64,000 nucleotides of DNA. Source: Curvibacter delicatus NBRC 14919. GTDB taxonomy: Bacteria; Pseudomonadota; Gammaproteobacteria; Burkholderiales; Burkholderiaceae_C. Position numbers and translations under genes: made by a program. Where the stretch lies: contig NZ_BCWP01000007.1 in the NCBI RefSeq assembly GCF_001592265.1, positions 56,987 to 120,986 on the forward strand, read 5' to 3'. The notes beneath the pieces are model-generated. The model had not been told where the DNA came from, searched no databases, and was given only the letters and a program-made list of their open reading frames with translations. Every line of letters begins with the position of its first letter. The first letter of the stretch is position 1. Positions 1-12,058 of the stretch are shown one piece after another.

Positions 1-1
1 C

Positions 2-664
2 GTCGTCAATGGCGTGGGCCATTACTGGGGTTATCGCAACTTCGAGGCGCCGGACGCCAGCACCAATCTGACGCCCTGGGGCATCATCATTGGCGGCGAA
101 GAACTGCACAACAACCACCATACCTACCCGACCTCGGCGAAGTTCTCGGTCAAGCCCTATGAGTTCGACATCGGCTGGGTCTACATCAGCCTGATGCAGA
201 AAGTCGGTCTGGCCAAGGTCAAGAAGACACCGCCGAAGCTCGCTTTCGGCGACATCAAGCCGGTGGCCGACGAGAAGACACTTGAGGCCCTGATTGCCAA
301 CCGCTACGAAATCATGGCGGGTTACGCCCATGGCATGCAGCGCGCCTTCCAGCAGGAAGTGGCGGCGCTGAAGGCCCGCAGTGCCGACACCGCCGTCATC
401 AAGGCCGCCAGCCGCTGGCTGCACCGCGACGCTGACAAGGTGCCCGCTGCTGCCGTGCCTGAGTTGGCCAAGGCGCGTGCCGCTTCGCCGGCACTGGACA
501 AGATGGTGACCATGCGTGAAGAGCTGCGCCAGCTCTGGCTCAACACCTCGCTGTCACGCGAACAGCTGTTGGCCAACCTGCAGGCCTGGTGCCGCCACGC
601 CGAGGAAAGCGGCATTGCCGCGCTGCAGGAGTTCTCGCGCAAGCTGCGTGCAGCACGCGCCTGA
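2..664 (+). CDS. Acyl-CoA / fatty-acid desaturase, C-terminal part (partial at window edge)
   Basis: This is the C-terminal 220 residues of a membrane di-iron fatty-acid desaturase of the stearoyl-CoA-desaturase type; the N-terminus lies outside the window. The frame is open from base 2, reading VVNGVGHYWGYRNF, so the GTG at 14 is an internal codon, not a start. The third histidine box, HNNHH, follows GGEEL at about nt 100-120, as in bacterial delta-9 desaturases. That family introduces a cis double bond into an acyl chain in the inner membrane. The rest of the tail is soluble and alanine/arginine rich. A strong terminator begins 25 bases after the stop. The family call is firm; the exact regiospecificity is inferred. 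Confidence 0.85.
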   Translation, partial: VVNGVGHYWGYRNFEAPDASTNLTPWGIIIGGEELHNNHHTYPTSAKFSVKPYEFDIGWVYISLMQKVGLAKVKKTPPKLAFGDIKPVADEKTLEALIANRYEIMAGYAHGMQRAFQQEVAALKARSADTAVIKAASRWLHRDADKVPAAAVPELAKARAASPALDKMVTMREELRQLWLNTSLSREQLLANLQAWCRHAEESGIAALQEFSRKLRAARA

Positions 665-689
665 TACCTCCGCGGTTTCTCCTGCATCT

Positions 690-718
690 AAAAAAGCCCG
701 CTTCACGCGGGCTTTTTT
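690..718 (+). terminator. Rho-independent terminator of the desaturase gene
   Basis: The stem AAAAAAGCCCGC / GCGGGCTTTTTT encloses the loop TTCAC and ends in a T-run. It starts 25 bases after the desaturase stop. The A-run on the left arm means it could also act on minus-strand transcripts. Confidence 0.88.
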
Positions 719-759
719 GTGGGTGGCCGCTTGGCATGTCAGGTCTCAACGCGATGGTC

Positions 760-850
760 GATTCAAAAGGAAACCCAAGAAGGCGAGCCGAAGTCAGGGC
801 TGCTGCGTGAGCCTTGCGGTGCGCAGCCTTGTCGCACGGCGATGAAATCC
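760..850. repeat. Degenerate copy of an intergenic repeat also present at the window's right end
   Basis: The stretch AGAAGGCGAGCCGAAGTCAG followed by GGCTGCTGCG closely resembles AGAAGGGCAGCCGAAGTCAG and GGCCGCTGCG near 63680-63710. It lies in the 209 bases between the desaturase stop and the rpmG terminator. I see no gene in 665-927 apart from this and the two terminators. It is probably a decayed member of a multicopy intergenic family, judged by similarity within the window. Confidence 0.5.
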
Positions 851-880
851 GGCAGTCAGAACAGCCGAACAAACAGCCAC

Positions 881-909
881 AAAAAAGCCCGCATGAAGCG
901 GGCTTTTTT
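881..909 (-). terminator. Rho-independent terminator of rpmB-rpmG
   Basis: The hairpin AAAAAAGCCCGC / GCGGGCTTTTTT has the loop ATGAA. It begins 18 bases beyond the rpmG stop on the minus strand. Its stem is the same as that of the terminator at 690-718, with a different loop. Confidence 0.88.
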
Positions 910-927
910 GCGTGAGGAAAGACTGAA

Positions 928-1098
928 TTACTTCAGCTTCATTTCCTTGTATTCCACGTGCTTGCGAGCCTTGGGATCAAACTTCATGATCGCCATCTTC
1001 TCGGGCATGGTTTTCTTGTTCTTGCTGGTGGTGTAGAAGTGACCGGTACCGGCCGTGGATTCCAGCTTGATTTTTTCGCGTCCGCCTTTGGTTGCCAT
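928..1098 (-). CDS. rpmG: 50S ribosomal protein L33
   Basis: A 56-residue protein beginning [20 protein letters not shown] and ending [11 protein letters not shown], an end-to-end match to bacterial L33. L33 is a small protein of the large ribosomal subunit near the E site. This copy lacks the paired CxxC motifs of the zinc-binding form, so it is the zinc-independent type usual in Proteobacteria. The start is fixed by AAGGAG seven bases upstream of the ATG. It lies 11 bases downstream of rpmB in the standard rpmB-rpmG operon and is followed by a strong terminator. Confidence 0.97.
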   Translation of the reverse strand: MATKGGREKIKLESTAGTGHFYTTSKNKKTMPEKMAIMKFDPKARKHVEYKEMKLK

Positions 1099-1109
1099 GA
1101 TTCAGCTCC

Positions 1110-1343
1110 TTAAGCTTGGCCACGTGCGCGCAGGTCGGCGAGCACGGAGTCGATACCATTCTTGTCGATCAGACGCAGGGCGGCGCTGGAAACGCGCAGA
1201 CGGACCCAGCGGTTCTCGGATTCAACCCAGAAACGGCGATATTGCAGGTTCGGCAGGAACCGGCGCTTGGTTTTGTTGTTGGCGTGGGAAACATTGTTTC
1301 CGACCATCGGGCCCTTGCCCGTGACTTCACATACGCGTGCCAT
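1110..1343 (-). CDS. rpmB: 50S ribosomal protein L28
   Basis: A 77-residue protein, [17 protein letters not shown]..., with the usual L28 opening CEVTGKGP and the [14 protein letters not shown] core. It is a component of the large ribosomal subunit and the first gene of the rpmB-rpmG operon. The length is normal for Proteobacteria. The promoter should lie in 1344-1450; no regulatory element stands out there. Bases 1344-1515 contain no gene that I can support. Confidence 0.97.
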   Translation of the reverse strand: MARVCEVTGKGPMVGNNVSHANNKTKRRFLPNLQYRRFWVESENRWVRLRVSSAALRLIDKNGIDSVLADLRARGQA

Positions 1344-1515
1344 GAGGACACTTCGCTTTCTTCAAAACGGCGGTCACTGACGTGAGCGCCTCACCTCGCC
1401 AGTAGGGTGGCGGTAACCCATGATCACTGGGCGAACCCAGCAAAGCCTTGAATTATAAGGGAATTTGGCCGCGCTATGCAAGCCTATGGCCGCGCGCAGC
1501 GCTGGCCCGTTCGCA

Positions 1516-1606
1516 GGCACCCGCGGAACCGGCTTGGCCGGGCCGCTGGGTGCGCCCCCTTGAGGGGGGATGCGAGCCACACGCAGTGGGCGAGAGTCGG
1601 GGGTGG
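1516..1606. repeat. REP-like palindromic intergenic repeat, copy 1 (3' of trxB)
   Basis: Contains ACCGGCTTGGCCGGGCC, then CCCCCTTGAGGGGG, then an imperfect GCGAGCCACACGCAGTGGGC segment. The same order of elements occurs at 22001-22079. Both copies sit directly after the stop codon of a minus-strand gene (trxB here, valS there). Two GC-rich hairpins can form, so a role in transcript ends or mRNA stability is plausible but inferred. Confidence 0.7.
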
Positions 1607-1610
1607 TTTC

Positions 1611-5714
<4,104 letters not shown>

Positions 5715-5728
<14 letters not shown>

Positions 5729-6203
5729 TCTTCGCAGCGGCCACCAGGTCCAGCTCGACGGACGCATTCTTCGGCAGCTGGAACACGCCAACCGAGGTGC
5801 GCGTGTGCACGCCGGCCTCGCCCAGGATCTCATGCAAGATGTCGGAGGCGCCGTCGGCCACTTCGCTGAGTTGGGTGAAGTCCTGGCTGCATTGGACGTA
5901 AACCGTCATCCGCAGCACGCGCTCGATCTGATCGAGGCTGCCCAAGGTCTGGCGCAGCAGCGCCAGCCCCCGCATGACGCAGATCTGGGCGGCGGTCTGT
6001 GCCTGTAGCAGTGTCACGTCCGTGCCGACGCGGCCGGTGACAACCACCGTCTGGTCCACACGTGGCACCTGGCCGCTGATGTACAGCTCGGCACCATGCC
6101 GGACGACCGGCGCGTAATGGCCGCCGACTCTGATTTCGCCGTCGAAACTGTGGCCGAGCCGAGTCGCCACGGCATTGAATCGGGCATCGCGGGAGTTTTC
6201 CAT
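5715..6203 (-). CDS. RidA family (YjgF/YER057c/UK114) protein
   Basis: About 162 residues with the RidA core: AELYISGQVPR, then a central region, then the C-terminal ASVELDLVAAA. RidA proteins are trimeric; the best-known members hydrolyse reactive enamine/imine intermediates. This copy is longer than RidA itself at the N-terminus and has VLRMTVYVQ where the catalytic Arg context of true RidA is expected (usually in a VEI/VVR-type segment). It belongs to a divergent subgroup and its substrate is unknown. I chose the ATG at 6203 because AGGGA lies six bases upstream; an in-frame ATG at 6230 has no ribosome-binding site. It overlaps lolA tail to tail by 14 bases. Confidence 0.82.
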
Positions 6204-6293
6204 GTTGTCCCTAAGCAAGAGATCGGTCATTCAGGCGGATCGTCAGATCCAGGTTGCGCGATGCCGGAGGTCCAGCCCGGTATGGCGGAGGGC

Positions 6294-6986
6294 TCATACG
6301 GCGACCCCAAAGATGGCGCCCACACCCGCCGTCAGCGCCATGGCCAGGGCGCCCCAAAAGGCGACCCGCGCCGCCGCTTGCAGCATGGAGGCTCCGCCGG
6401 CGCGTGCCGCCACAGCCCCCAGAAAGGCAAGGAAGAAAAGTGAGCAGCCGGAAACTGCCCACAGGAGAGCAGAGGTCGGCACCAAGAAGACGATCAGCAG
6501 CGGCAAAACGGCACCGACGGCAAACGTGGCGGCCGACGCCAAGGCCGCTTGAACCGGCCGTGCGTTCAGCACCTCGGAGATGCCCAGTTCGTCACGCCCG
6601 TGCGCACCCAGGGCATCGTGCGCTGTCAATTGCGCCGCAACGCTGGCAGCGAGTGCCGGGTCAAGCCCACGCGCCACATAGATGGCCGTCAATTCCGCGA
6701 GTTCGTTTGCGGGGTCAGTCTGCAGTTCCTTGCGCTCCCGGTCCAGATCGGCGCGTTCGGTGTCGGCTTGGGAGCTGACGGAAACATACTCACCTGCGGC
6801 CATGGACATGGCGCCCGCCACGAGGCCGGCGATGCCTGCGACCAGGATGCTTTTCGCTTCGGCACCGGCCGCGGCAACCCCCAGGACCAGACTCGCCGTC
6901 GAAACGATCCCGTCATTGGCCCCCAGAACAGCGGCCCGAAGCCAGCCGATGCGGTGGGTCCGGTGTCTTTCAATGTGTCTCATCAT
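6294..6986 (-). CDS. VIT1/CCC1 family membrane transporter
   Basis: About 230 residues with five likely membrane helices. The opening HRIGWLRAAVLGANDGIVST is the family signature, and MSMAAGEYVSVSSQADTERA follows. VIT1/CCC1 proteins move Fe2+ or Mn2+ across membranes; in bacteria their substrate is usually untested. Tandem ATGs occur at 6986 and 6983; AGGG precedes both and spacing slightly favours 6983. The frame is open to 7163, but that extension would overlap rarA and is not supported. It is divergent from rarA across 90 bases. Confidence 0.88.
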   Translation of the reverse strand: MMRHIERHRTHRIGWLRAAVLGANDGIVSTASLVLGVAAAGAEAKSILVAGIAGLVAGAMSMAAGEYVSVSSQADTERADLDRERKELQTDPANELAELTAIYVARGLDPALAASVAAQLTAHDALGAHGRDELGISEVLNARPVQAALASAATFAVGAVLPLLIVFLVPTSALLWAVSGCSLFFLAFLGAVAARAGGASMLQAAARVAFWGALAMALTAGVGAIFGVAV

Positions 6987-7076
6987 GCCCTGCGAATTGG
7001 TGTTGCCCGATCCTAGCCCTAAATAGTACCGATGCACGCAGGCCGATGAGGGGCCATTCCCCCTAGAATTCCCGGC

Positions 7077-8372
7077 ATGAACAGCGCTACCGCCTCGCCC
7101 CATCAGCCCCTGGCCGAGCGCCTGCGCCCGAGGACACTGGGCGAAGTGATTGGTCAGCAGCATCTATTGGGCGAAGGCATGCCGCTGCGCATCGCGTTTG
7201 AATCGGGCCAGCCGCACAGCTGCATCCTCTGGGGCCCGCCGGGCACGGGCAAGACCACCATTGCACGGCTGATGGCCGATGCCTTTGACGCGCAGTTCAT
7301 CACCATCAGCGCTGTGCTGGGCGGCGTGAAGGACATCCGCGAGGCGGTGGAGCAGGCGCAGGTGGCGCTGGGCCAGGGCAAGCGCACCATCGTGTTCGTT
7401 GACGAGGTGCACCGCTTCAACAAGAGCCAGCAGGACGCCTTCCTGCCGCACGTGGAAAGCGGCCTGTTCACCTTCATCGGCGCCACCACCGAGAACCCCT
7501 CGTTCGAGGTCAACTCGGCTCTGCTGTCGCGTGCGGCGGTTTATGTGCTGCAGTCGCTGACAGAAGAGGATTTGAAGCAAATTGTGGCCCGGGCCCTTGA
7601 TATCAAAGCGGTGCCAGCTATCGAAATCGTAGCAATCGACAAGCTCATCGCCTACGCCGACGGCGATGCGCGCCGCCTGCTCAACACGCTGGAGACGCTG
7701 GCCGTGGCGGCCGAGCAGCAGAAGCAGACCACCATCACCGAGGCCTGGCTGCTCAAGGTGCTGGGCGAGCGCATGCGCCGCTACGACAAGGGTGGTGAGC
7801 AGTTCTACGACACCATCAGCGCGCTGCACAAGTCGGTGCGAGGCTCCGACCCCGATGCTTCGCTCTACTGGTTTCTGCGCATGCTCGACGGCGGCGCCGA
7901 CCCGCGCTACATGGCGCGCCGGCTGGTCCGCATTGCGAGCGAAGACATCGGCCTGGCCGACCCGCGCGCGCTGCGCCTGGCGCTCGATGCGGCCGAAGTG
8001 TACGAACGGCTGGGCTCACCCGAGGGCGAGCTGGCGCTGGCCGAGTGCGTGGTTTACCTGGCCATCGCGCCCAAGAGCAATGCGGTCTACAAGGCCTTCA
8101 ACGAGGCCAAGGCCTTCATCAAGAAGGACGGTACGCGCCCGGTGCCCATGCACCTGCGCAACGCGCCGACCAAGCTGATGAAGGAGCTCGACTACGGCAA
8201 GGGTTACCGCTACGCCCATGACGAGGAGGGTGGTTTTGCCGCCGGCGAGCGTTACCTGCCCGACGGCATGGCCGAGCCGGGTTTCTACCGACCCGTGGAA
8301 CGCGGTCTGGAGATCAAAATCGCCGAGAAGATGCGTACACTGCGCGCACTGAACGACGCCAAGAAAAAATAA
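7077..8372 (+). CDS. rarA: Replication-associated recombination protein A (RarA/MgsA)
   Basis: A 431-residue AAA+ ATPase acting at stalled forks, homologous to clamp-loader subunits. Walker A GPPGTGKT is at residues 53-60; the Walker B region FVDEVHRFNKSQQDAF follows near 105-120; sensor motif ATTENPSFEV is next. The C-terminal MgsA domain contains SDPDASLYWFLRMLDGGADPRYMARRL. Residues about 172-186 are encoded by a segment resembling the GCTAT...ATAGC repeat family. The next gene, livH, starts 47 bases after the stop; I see no clear terminator between them. Confidence 0.95.
   Translation: MNSATASPHQPLAERLRPRTLGEVIGQQHLLGEGMPLRIAFESGQPHSCILWGPPGTGKTTIARLMADAFDAQFITISAVLGGVKDIREAVEQAQVALGQGKRTIVFVDEVHRFNKSQQDAFLPHVESGLFTFIGATTENPSFEVNSALLSRAAVYVLQSLTEEDLKQIVARALDIKAVPAIEIVAIDKLIAYADGDARRLLNTLETLAVAAEQQKQTTITEAWLLKVLGERMRRYDKGGEQFYDTISALHKSVRGSDPDASLYWFLRMLDGGADPRYMARRLVRIASEDIGLADPRALRLALDAAEVYERLGSPEGELALAECVVYLAIAPKSNAVYKAFNEAKAFIKKDGTRPVPMHLRNAPTKLMKELDYGKGYRYAHDEEGGFAAGERYLPDGMAEPGFYRPVERGLEIKIAEKMRTLRALNDAKKK
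7591..7633 (-). repeat. Member of the GCTAT...ATAGC repeat family inside rarA
   Basis: Read on the minus strand it gives GCTACGATTTCGATAGCTGG then CACCGC and TTGATATCAAGGGCC. This matches the layout of the intergenic copies at 14174 and 40524. It encodes a variable stretch (DIKAVPAIEIVAID) between conserved RarA blocks. The match is weaker than that of the intergenic copies. Confidence 0.4.
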
Positions 8373-8419
8373 CGCGTGGGACCCGACGCAGATGGCACAG
8401 ACATTGCGTTAGGAATTCA

Positions 8420-9349
8420 ATGGACATCCTCCTGCAGCAAATCATCAACGGCCTGGTGCTGGGCAGCATGTACGCGCTGGTGGCGCTGGGTTACACCATG
8501 GTGTACGGCATCATCGGCCTGATCAACTTCGCCCACGGCGAGGTGCTGATGGTGGGGGCGCTCACCAGCTGGAGCGTCATCGGCCTGATGCAGGACGCCC
8601 TGCCGGGCGCGCCGGGCTGGCTCATCCTGCTGCTGGCCATGCTGATCGCCTGCGTGGTGGCCGCCACGCTCAACTACAGCATCGAGAAGATCGCCTACCG
8701 GCCACTGCGCAATGCGCCCAGGCTGGCGCCGCTGATCACCGCCATCGGCATGTCCATCCTGCTGCAGACGCTGGCCATGATCATCTGGAAGCCCAACTAC
8801 AAGTCCTTCCCCGCGCTGCTGCCCAGCGACCCCATCCCGATCGGGGGTGCCACCATCACGCCGACGCAGGTGCTGATCCTGGCGCTGACCGCCGTCTGCC
8901 TGGCGGCGCTGATGTGGCTGGTGCACGCCACCAAACTCGGCCGCGCCATGCGTGCCACCGCCGAGAACCCGCGCGTGGCGGCGCTCATGGGCGTGCGGCC
9001 GGACCGCGTGATCTCAGCTACCTTCGTCATCGGCGCCGTGCTGGCGGCGGTGGCCGGCGTGATGTGGGCCGGCAACTACGGCACGGTGCAGCACAGCATG
9101 GGCTTCCTGCCCGGGCTCAAGGCCTTCACGGCCGCGGTGTTCGGCGGCATCGGCAACCTGGCTGGCGCCGTGGTCGGCGGCATCCTGCTCGGGCTGATCG
9201 AATCGATCGGCGCCGGCTACATCGGCGACCTCACCGGCGGCGTGCTGGGCAGCCACTACGCCGACATCTTCGCCTTCATCGTGCTGATCGTGGTGCTGAC
9301 GCTGCGGCCTTCCGGTTTACTTGGCGAGCGAGTGGCAGACAGAGCATGA
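8420..9349 (+). CDS. livH: Branched-chain amino-acid ABC transporter permease LivH
   Basis: A 309-residue inner-membrane permease with about eight helices. Family features: QQIINGLVLGSMYALVALGY at the N-terminus, the INFAHGEV motif, and the cytoplasmic-loop sequence RAMRATAENPRVAALMGV that contacts the ATPases. It is the first gene of livHMGF. TTAGGA precedes the ATG. The stop overlaps the livM start (ATGA). No periplasmic binding protein is encoded before or after the operon in this window, so substrate range (branched-chain amino acids, amides or other HAAT-family ligands) cannot be inferred from a partner. Confidence 0.93.
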   Translation: MDILLQQIINGLVLGSMYALVALGYTMVYGIIGLINFAHGEVLMVGALTSWSVIGLMQDALPGAPGWLILLLAMLIACVVAATLNYSIEKIAYRPLRNAPRLAPLITAIGMSILLQTLAMIIWKPNYKSFPALLPSDPIPIGGATITPTQVLILALTAVCLAALMWLVHATKLGRAMRATAENPRVAALMGVRPDRVISATFVIGAVLAAVAGVMWAGNYGTVQHSMGFLPGLKAFTAAVFGGIGNLAGAVVGGILLGLIESIGAGYIGDLTGGVLGSHYADIFAFIVLIVVLTLRPSGLLGERVADRA

Positions 9350-10437
9350 AGTCGTCCACTCGTCTTTTCACCATCTTGCTCGCCGCACTCGGCCTGCTGG
9401 TGCTGCCGCTCATCCTGCAGGGCTTCGGCAATGCCTGGGTCCGCATTGCCGACATGGCGTTGCTGTTCGTGCTGCTGGCGCTGGGCCTGAACATCGTGGT
9501 CGGTTATGCCGGCCTGCTGGACCTCGGCTTCGTCGCCTTCTTCGCCATCGGTGCCTACATGTTCGGCCTGATGGCCTCGCCGCACCTGAGTGATACCTTC
9601 CCGCTCTTTGCGGCCATGTTCCCGCAGGGCCTGCACACGCCGCTGTGGCTGGTGATTCCGCTGGCGGCGCTGCTGGCCGGCGGTTTTGGCATCCTGCTGG
9701 GCGCGCCCACCTTGCGCCTGCGCGGTGACTACCTGGCCATCGTCACGCTCGGCTTTGGCGAGATCATCCGCGTCTTCATCAACAACCTGGACCAGCCCTT
9801 CAACCTGACCAACGGTCCCAAGGGCATTGGCCAGATCGATTCGATCAAGTTCTTCGGTTTCGACCTCGGCAAGAAGCTCAATCTGTTCGGCTTCGATCTG
9901 TCGTCCGTCACCCTCTACTACTACCTGTTCCTGGTACTGGTGGTGGTCAGCGTCGTCATCTGCCACCGGCTGGAGCTGTCGCGCATCGGCCGTGCCTGGA
10001 TGGCGATCCGCGAAGACGAGGTGGCGGCCAAGGCTATGGGCATCAACACCCGCAACATGAAGCTGCTGGCCTTCGGCATGGGCGCCACCTTCGGCGGCGT
10101 GTCGGGTGCCATGTTTGCCGCCTTCCAGGGGTTCATCTCGCCCGAATCGTTCAGCCTGATGGAGTCGGTGATGATCGTCGCCATGGTGGTGCTGGGCGGC
10201 CTCGGCCACCTGCCGGGTGTGATCCTCGGCGCCGTGCTGCTGGCCGCGTTGCCCGAGGTGCTGCGCTACGTGGCCAGCCCCCTGCAGGCCATGACCGGCG
10301 GCCGGCTTGACGCCGCCATCCTGCGCCAGCTGCTGATTGCGCTGGCCATGATCGGCGTCATGCTGCTGCGCCCGCGCGGCCTGTGGCCGGCACCCGAGCA
10401 TGGCAAGTCGCTGCAGAGCAAGGGAGAGACACCATGA
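9346..10437 (+). CDS. livM: Branched-chain amino-acid ABC transporter permease LivM
   Basis: A 363-residue second permease of the transporter. It carries LLFVLLALGLNIVVGYAGLL and DLGFVAFFAIGAY near the N-terminus, LRLRGDYLAIVTLGFGEIIR in the middle, and the coupling-loop motif GRAWMAIREDEVAAKAMGI. The start at 9346 follows from the ATGA overlap with livH; a longer open frame upstream is a shadow of livH. A C-terminal stretch, MLLRPRGLWP, is typical of LivM. The stop overlaps livG by four bases, so the genes are probably translationally coupled. Confidence 0.93.
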   Translation: MKSSTRLFTILLAALGLLVLPLILQGFGNAWVRIADMALLFVLLALGLNIVVGYAGLLDLGFVAFFAIGAYMFGLMASPHLSDTFPLFAAMFPQGLHTPLWLVIPLAALLAGGFGILLGAPTLRLRGDYLAIVTLGFGEIIRVFINNLDQPFNLTNGPKGIGQIDSIKFFGFDLGKKLNLFGFDLSSVTLYYYLFLVLVVVSVVICHRLELSRIGRAWMAIREDEVAAKAMGINTRNMKLLAFGMGATFGGVSGAMFAAFQGFISPESFSLMESVMIVAMVVLGGLGHLPGVILGAVLLAALPEVLRYVASPLQAMTGGRLDAAILRQLLIALAMIGVMLLRPRGLWPAPEHGKSLQSKGETP

Positions 10438-11228
10438 CGGATGTGCTCCTGAATGTCAGCGGTGTGAGCAAGCGCTTCGGCGGTCTGCAGGCGCTGAATG
10501 ATGTTGGCCTGCGCATCGAACGCGGCCAGGTCTATGGCCTGATCGGCCCCAACGGCGCCGGCAAGACCACCTTCTTCAATGTCATCACCGGCCTGTACAC
10601 GCCCGACAGCGGCACGTTCGAACTCGCTGGCCGGCCCTACCGGCCGAGCGCCGTGCACGAGGTGGCGCAGGCAGGCATTGCGCGCACCTTCCAGAACATC
10701 CGCCTGTTCGCCGACATGACGGCGCTGGAAAACGTCATGGTGGGCCGCCACATCCGCTCCCGCACCGGCCTGCTAGGCGCCATTTTCCGCACACCCGCCT
10801 TCAAGGCCGAGGAGGCTGCGATTGCGGCGCGTGCGCACGAACTGCTGGCCTATGTCGGCATCGGCCAGCTGGCCGACTACAAGGCGCGCACGCTGAGTTA
10901 TGGCGACCAGCGCCGGCTGGAAATCGCGCGCGCGCTGGCGACCGAGCCGCAGCTGCTGGCGCTGGACGAACCGGCAGCCGGCATGAACGCCACCGAGAAA
11001 GTGCAGTTGCGCGAACTGATCGACCGCATCCGCAATGACGGCCGCACCGTGCTGCTGATCGAGCACGACGTCAAGCTCGTCATGGGCCTGTGCGACCGCG
11101 TCACCGTGCTGGACTACGGCAAGCAGATTGCCGAAGGCACGCCGGCCGAGGTGCAACGCAACGCGCAGGTGATCGAGGCCTACCTCGGCCACGGCGCCGG
11201 GTCCACGGCACAGGAGCAGCCCGCATGA
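10434..11228 (+). CDS. livG: Branched-chain amino-acid ABC transporter ATPase LivG
   Basis: A 264-residue ATP-binding subunit. Walker A is GPNGAGKTT (about 38-46). The LivG-specific insert GIARTFQNIRLFADMTALEN follows, then signature LSYGDQRRLEIARALA, with YGDQ replacing the common GGQ as in most LivG, then Walker B LLALDEPAAGMN and the H-loop LLIEHDVKLVMG. The ATG at 10434 overlaps the livM stop; the open frame upstream from 10383 is not needed. It pairs with LivF as the cytoplasmic ATPase dimer. Confidence 0.94.
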   Translation: MTDVLLNVSGVSKRFGGLQALNDVGLRIERGQVYGLIGPNGAGKTTFFNVITGLYTPDSGTFELAGRPYRPSAVHEVAQAGIARTFQNIRLFADMTALENVMVGRHIRSRTGLLGAIFRTPAFKAEEAAIAARAHELLAYVGIGQLADYKARTLSYGDQRRLEIARALATEPQLLALDEPAAGMNATEKVQLRELIDRIRNDGRTVLLIEHDVKLVMGLCDRVTVLDYGKQIAEGTPAEVQRNAQVIEAYLGHGAGSTAQEQPA

Positions 11229-11944
11229 GCAACGAGGCCTTGCTGCAAGTCAACGGTCTGCAGGTTGCCTATGGCGGCATTCAGGCTGTCAAGGGCATCG
11301 ACTTTGAGGTCCGCGCCGGCGAACTGGTGTGCCTGATCGGCTCCAACGGCGCCGGCAAGACCAGTACCATGAAAGCCATCACAGGCACGCTATCGGCCAG
11401 CGCCGGTGAGCTGCACTACCTCGGCCGCCCGATCGCCGGCCAGGGCACCTGGGACCTGGTGCGCCAGGGCCTGGCCATGGTGCCGGAAGGGCGCGGTGTG
11501 TTCACGCGCATGAGCATTGCCGAGAACCTGCAGATGGGCGCTTACTGCCGCGACGACAAGGCGCAGATCGCCGCCGACACCGAGCAGATGTACGCCCTGT
11601 TCCCGCGCCTGAAGGAACGCCACGGCCAGCTGGCCGGCACGCTCAGTGGCGGCGAGCAGCAGATGCTGGCCATGGCGCGCGCCCTCATGAGCCGGCCGCG
11701 CCTGCTGCTGCTGGACGAGCCGTCCATGGGCCTGGCGCCGGTGATGGTGGACAAGATCTTCGAGGTGATCCGTGACGTGGCAGCGCAGGGCGTCACCATC
11801 CTGCTGGTGGAGCAGAACGCCAGCCGCGCACTGGCCATTGCGGACCGGGGTTACGTCATGGAGTCGGGGCAGATCACGCTCAGCGGCCCGGCGCAGACGC
11901 TGCTGCACGACCCAGCGGTGCGGGCGGCTTATCTGGGGGAGTGA
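11225..11944 (+). CDS. livF: Branched-chain amino-acid ABC transporter ATPase LivF
   Basis: A 239-residue ATP-binding subunit and last gene of the operon. Walker A GSNGAGKTS (about 39-47), signature LSGGEQQMLAMARALM, Walker B LLLLDEPSMGLAP and switch ILLVEQNASRAL are all intact. PEGRGVFTRMSIAENL is typical of LivF. The start is set by a four-base overlap with livG. After the stop there are 97 bases to the boundary of a foreign-looking gene; I see no convincing terminator there. Confidence 0.94.
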   Translation: MSNEALLQVNGLQVAYGGIQAVKGIDFEVRAGELVCLIGSNGAGKTSTMKAITGTLSASAGELHYLGRPIAGQGTWDLVRQGLAMVPEGRGVFTRMSIAENLQMGAYCRDDKAQIAADTEQMYALFPRLKERHGQLAGTLSGGEQQMLAMARALMSRPRLLLLDEPSMGLAPVMVDKIFEVIRDVAAQGVTILLVEQNASRALAIADRGYVMESGQITLSGPAQTLLHDPAVRAAYLGE

Positions 11945-12058
11945 GTTCTGGTCTTGATGTGAGTGCCGGGCTGGCGATGCATGCGCCCGCTAGGTGGCCA
12001 AAGACTTCATGGCTATATTCTGGAAATGATTACGAAATCACGTTAGGCTGTGCAACTC

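Noticed and set aside
690..909. Paired identical-stem terminators as ends of a mobile element
   Set aside because: The stem AAAAAAGCCCGC is a very common terminator form, loops differ, and each is correctly placed for its own gene.
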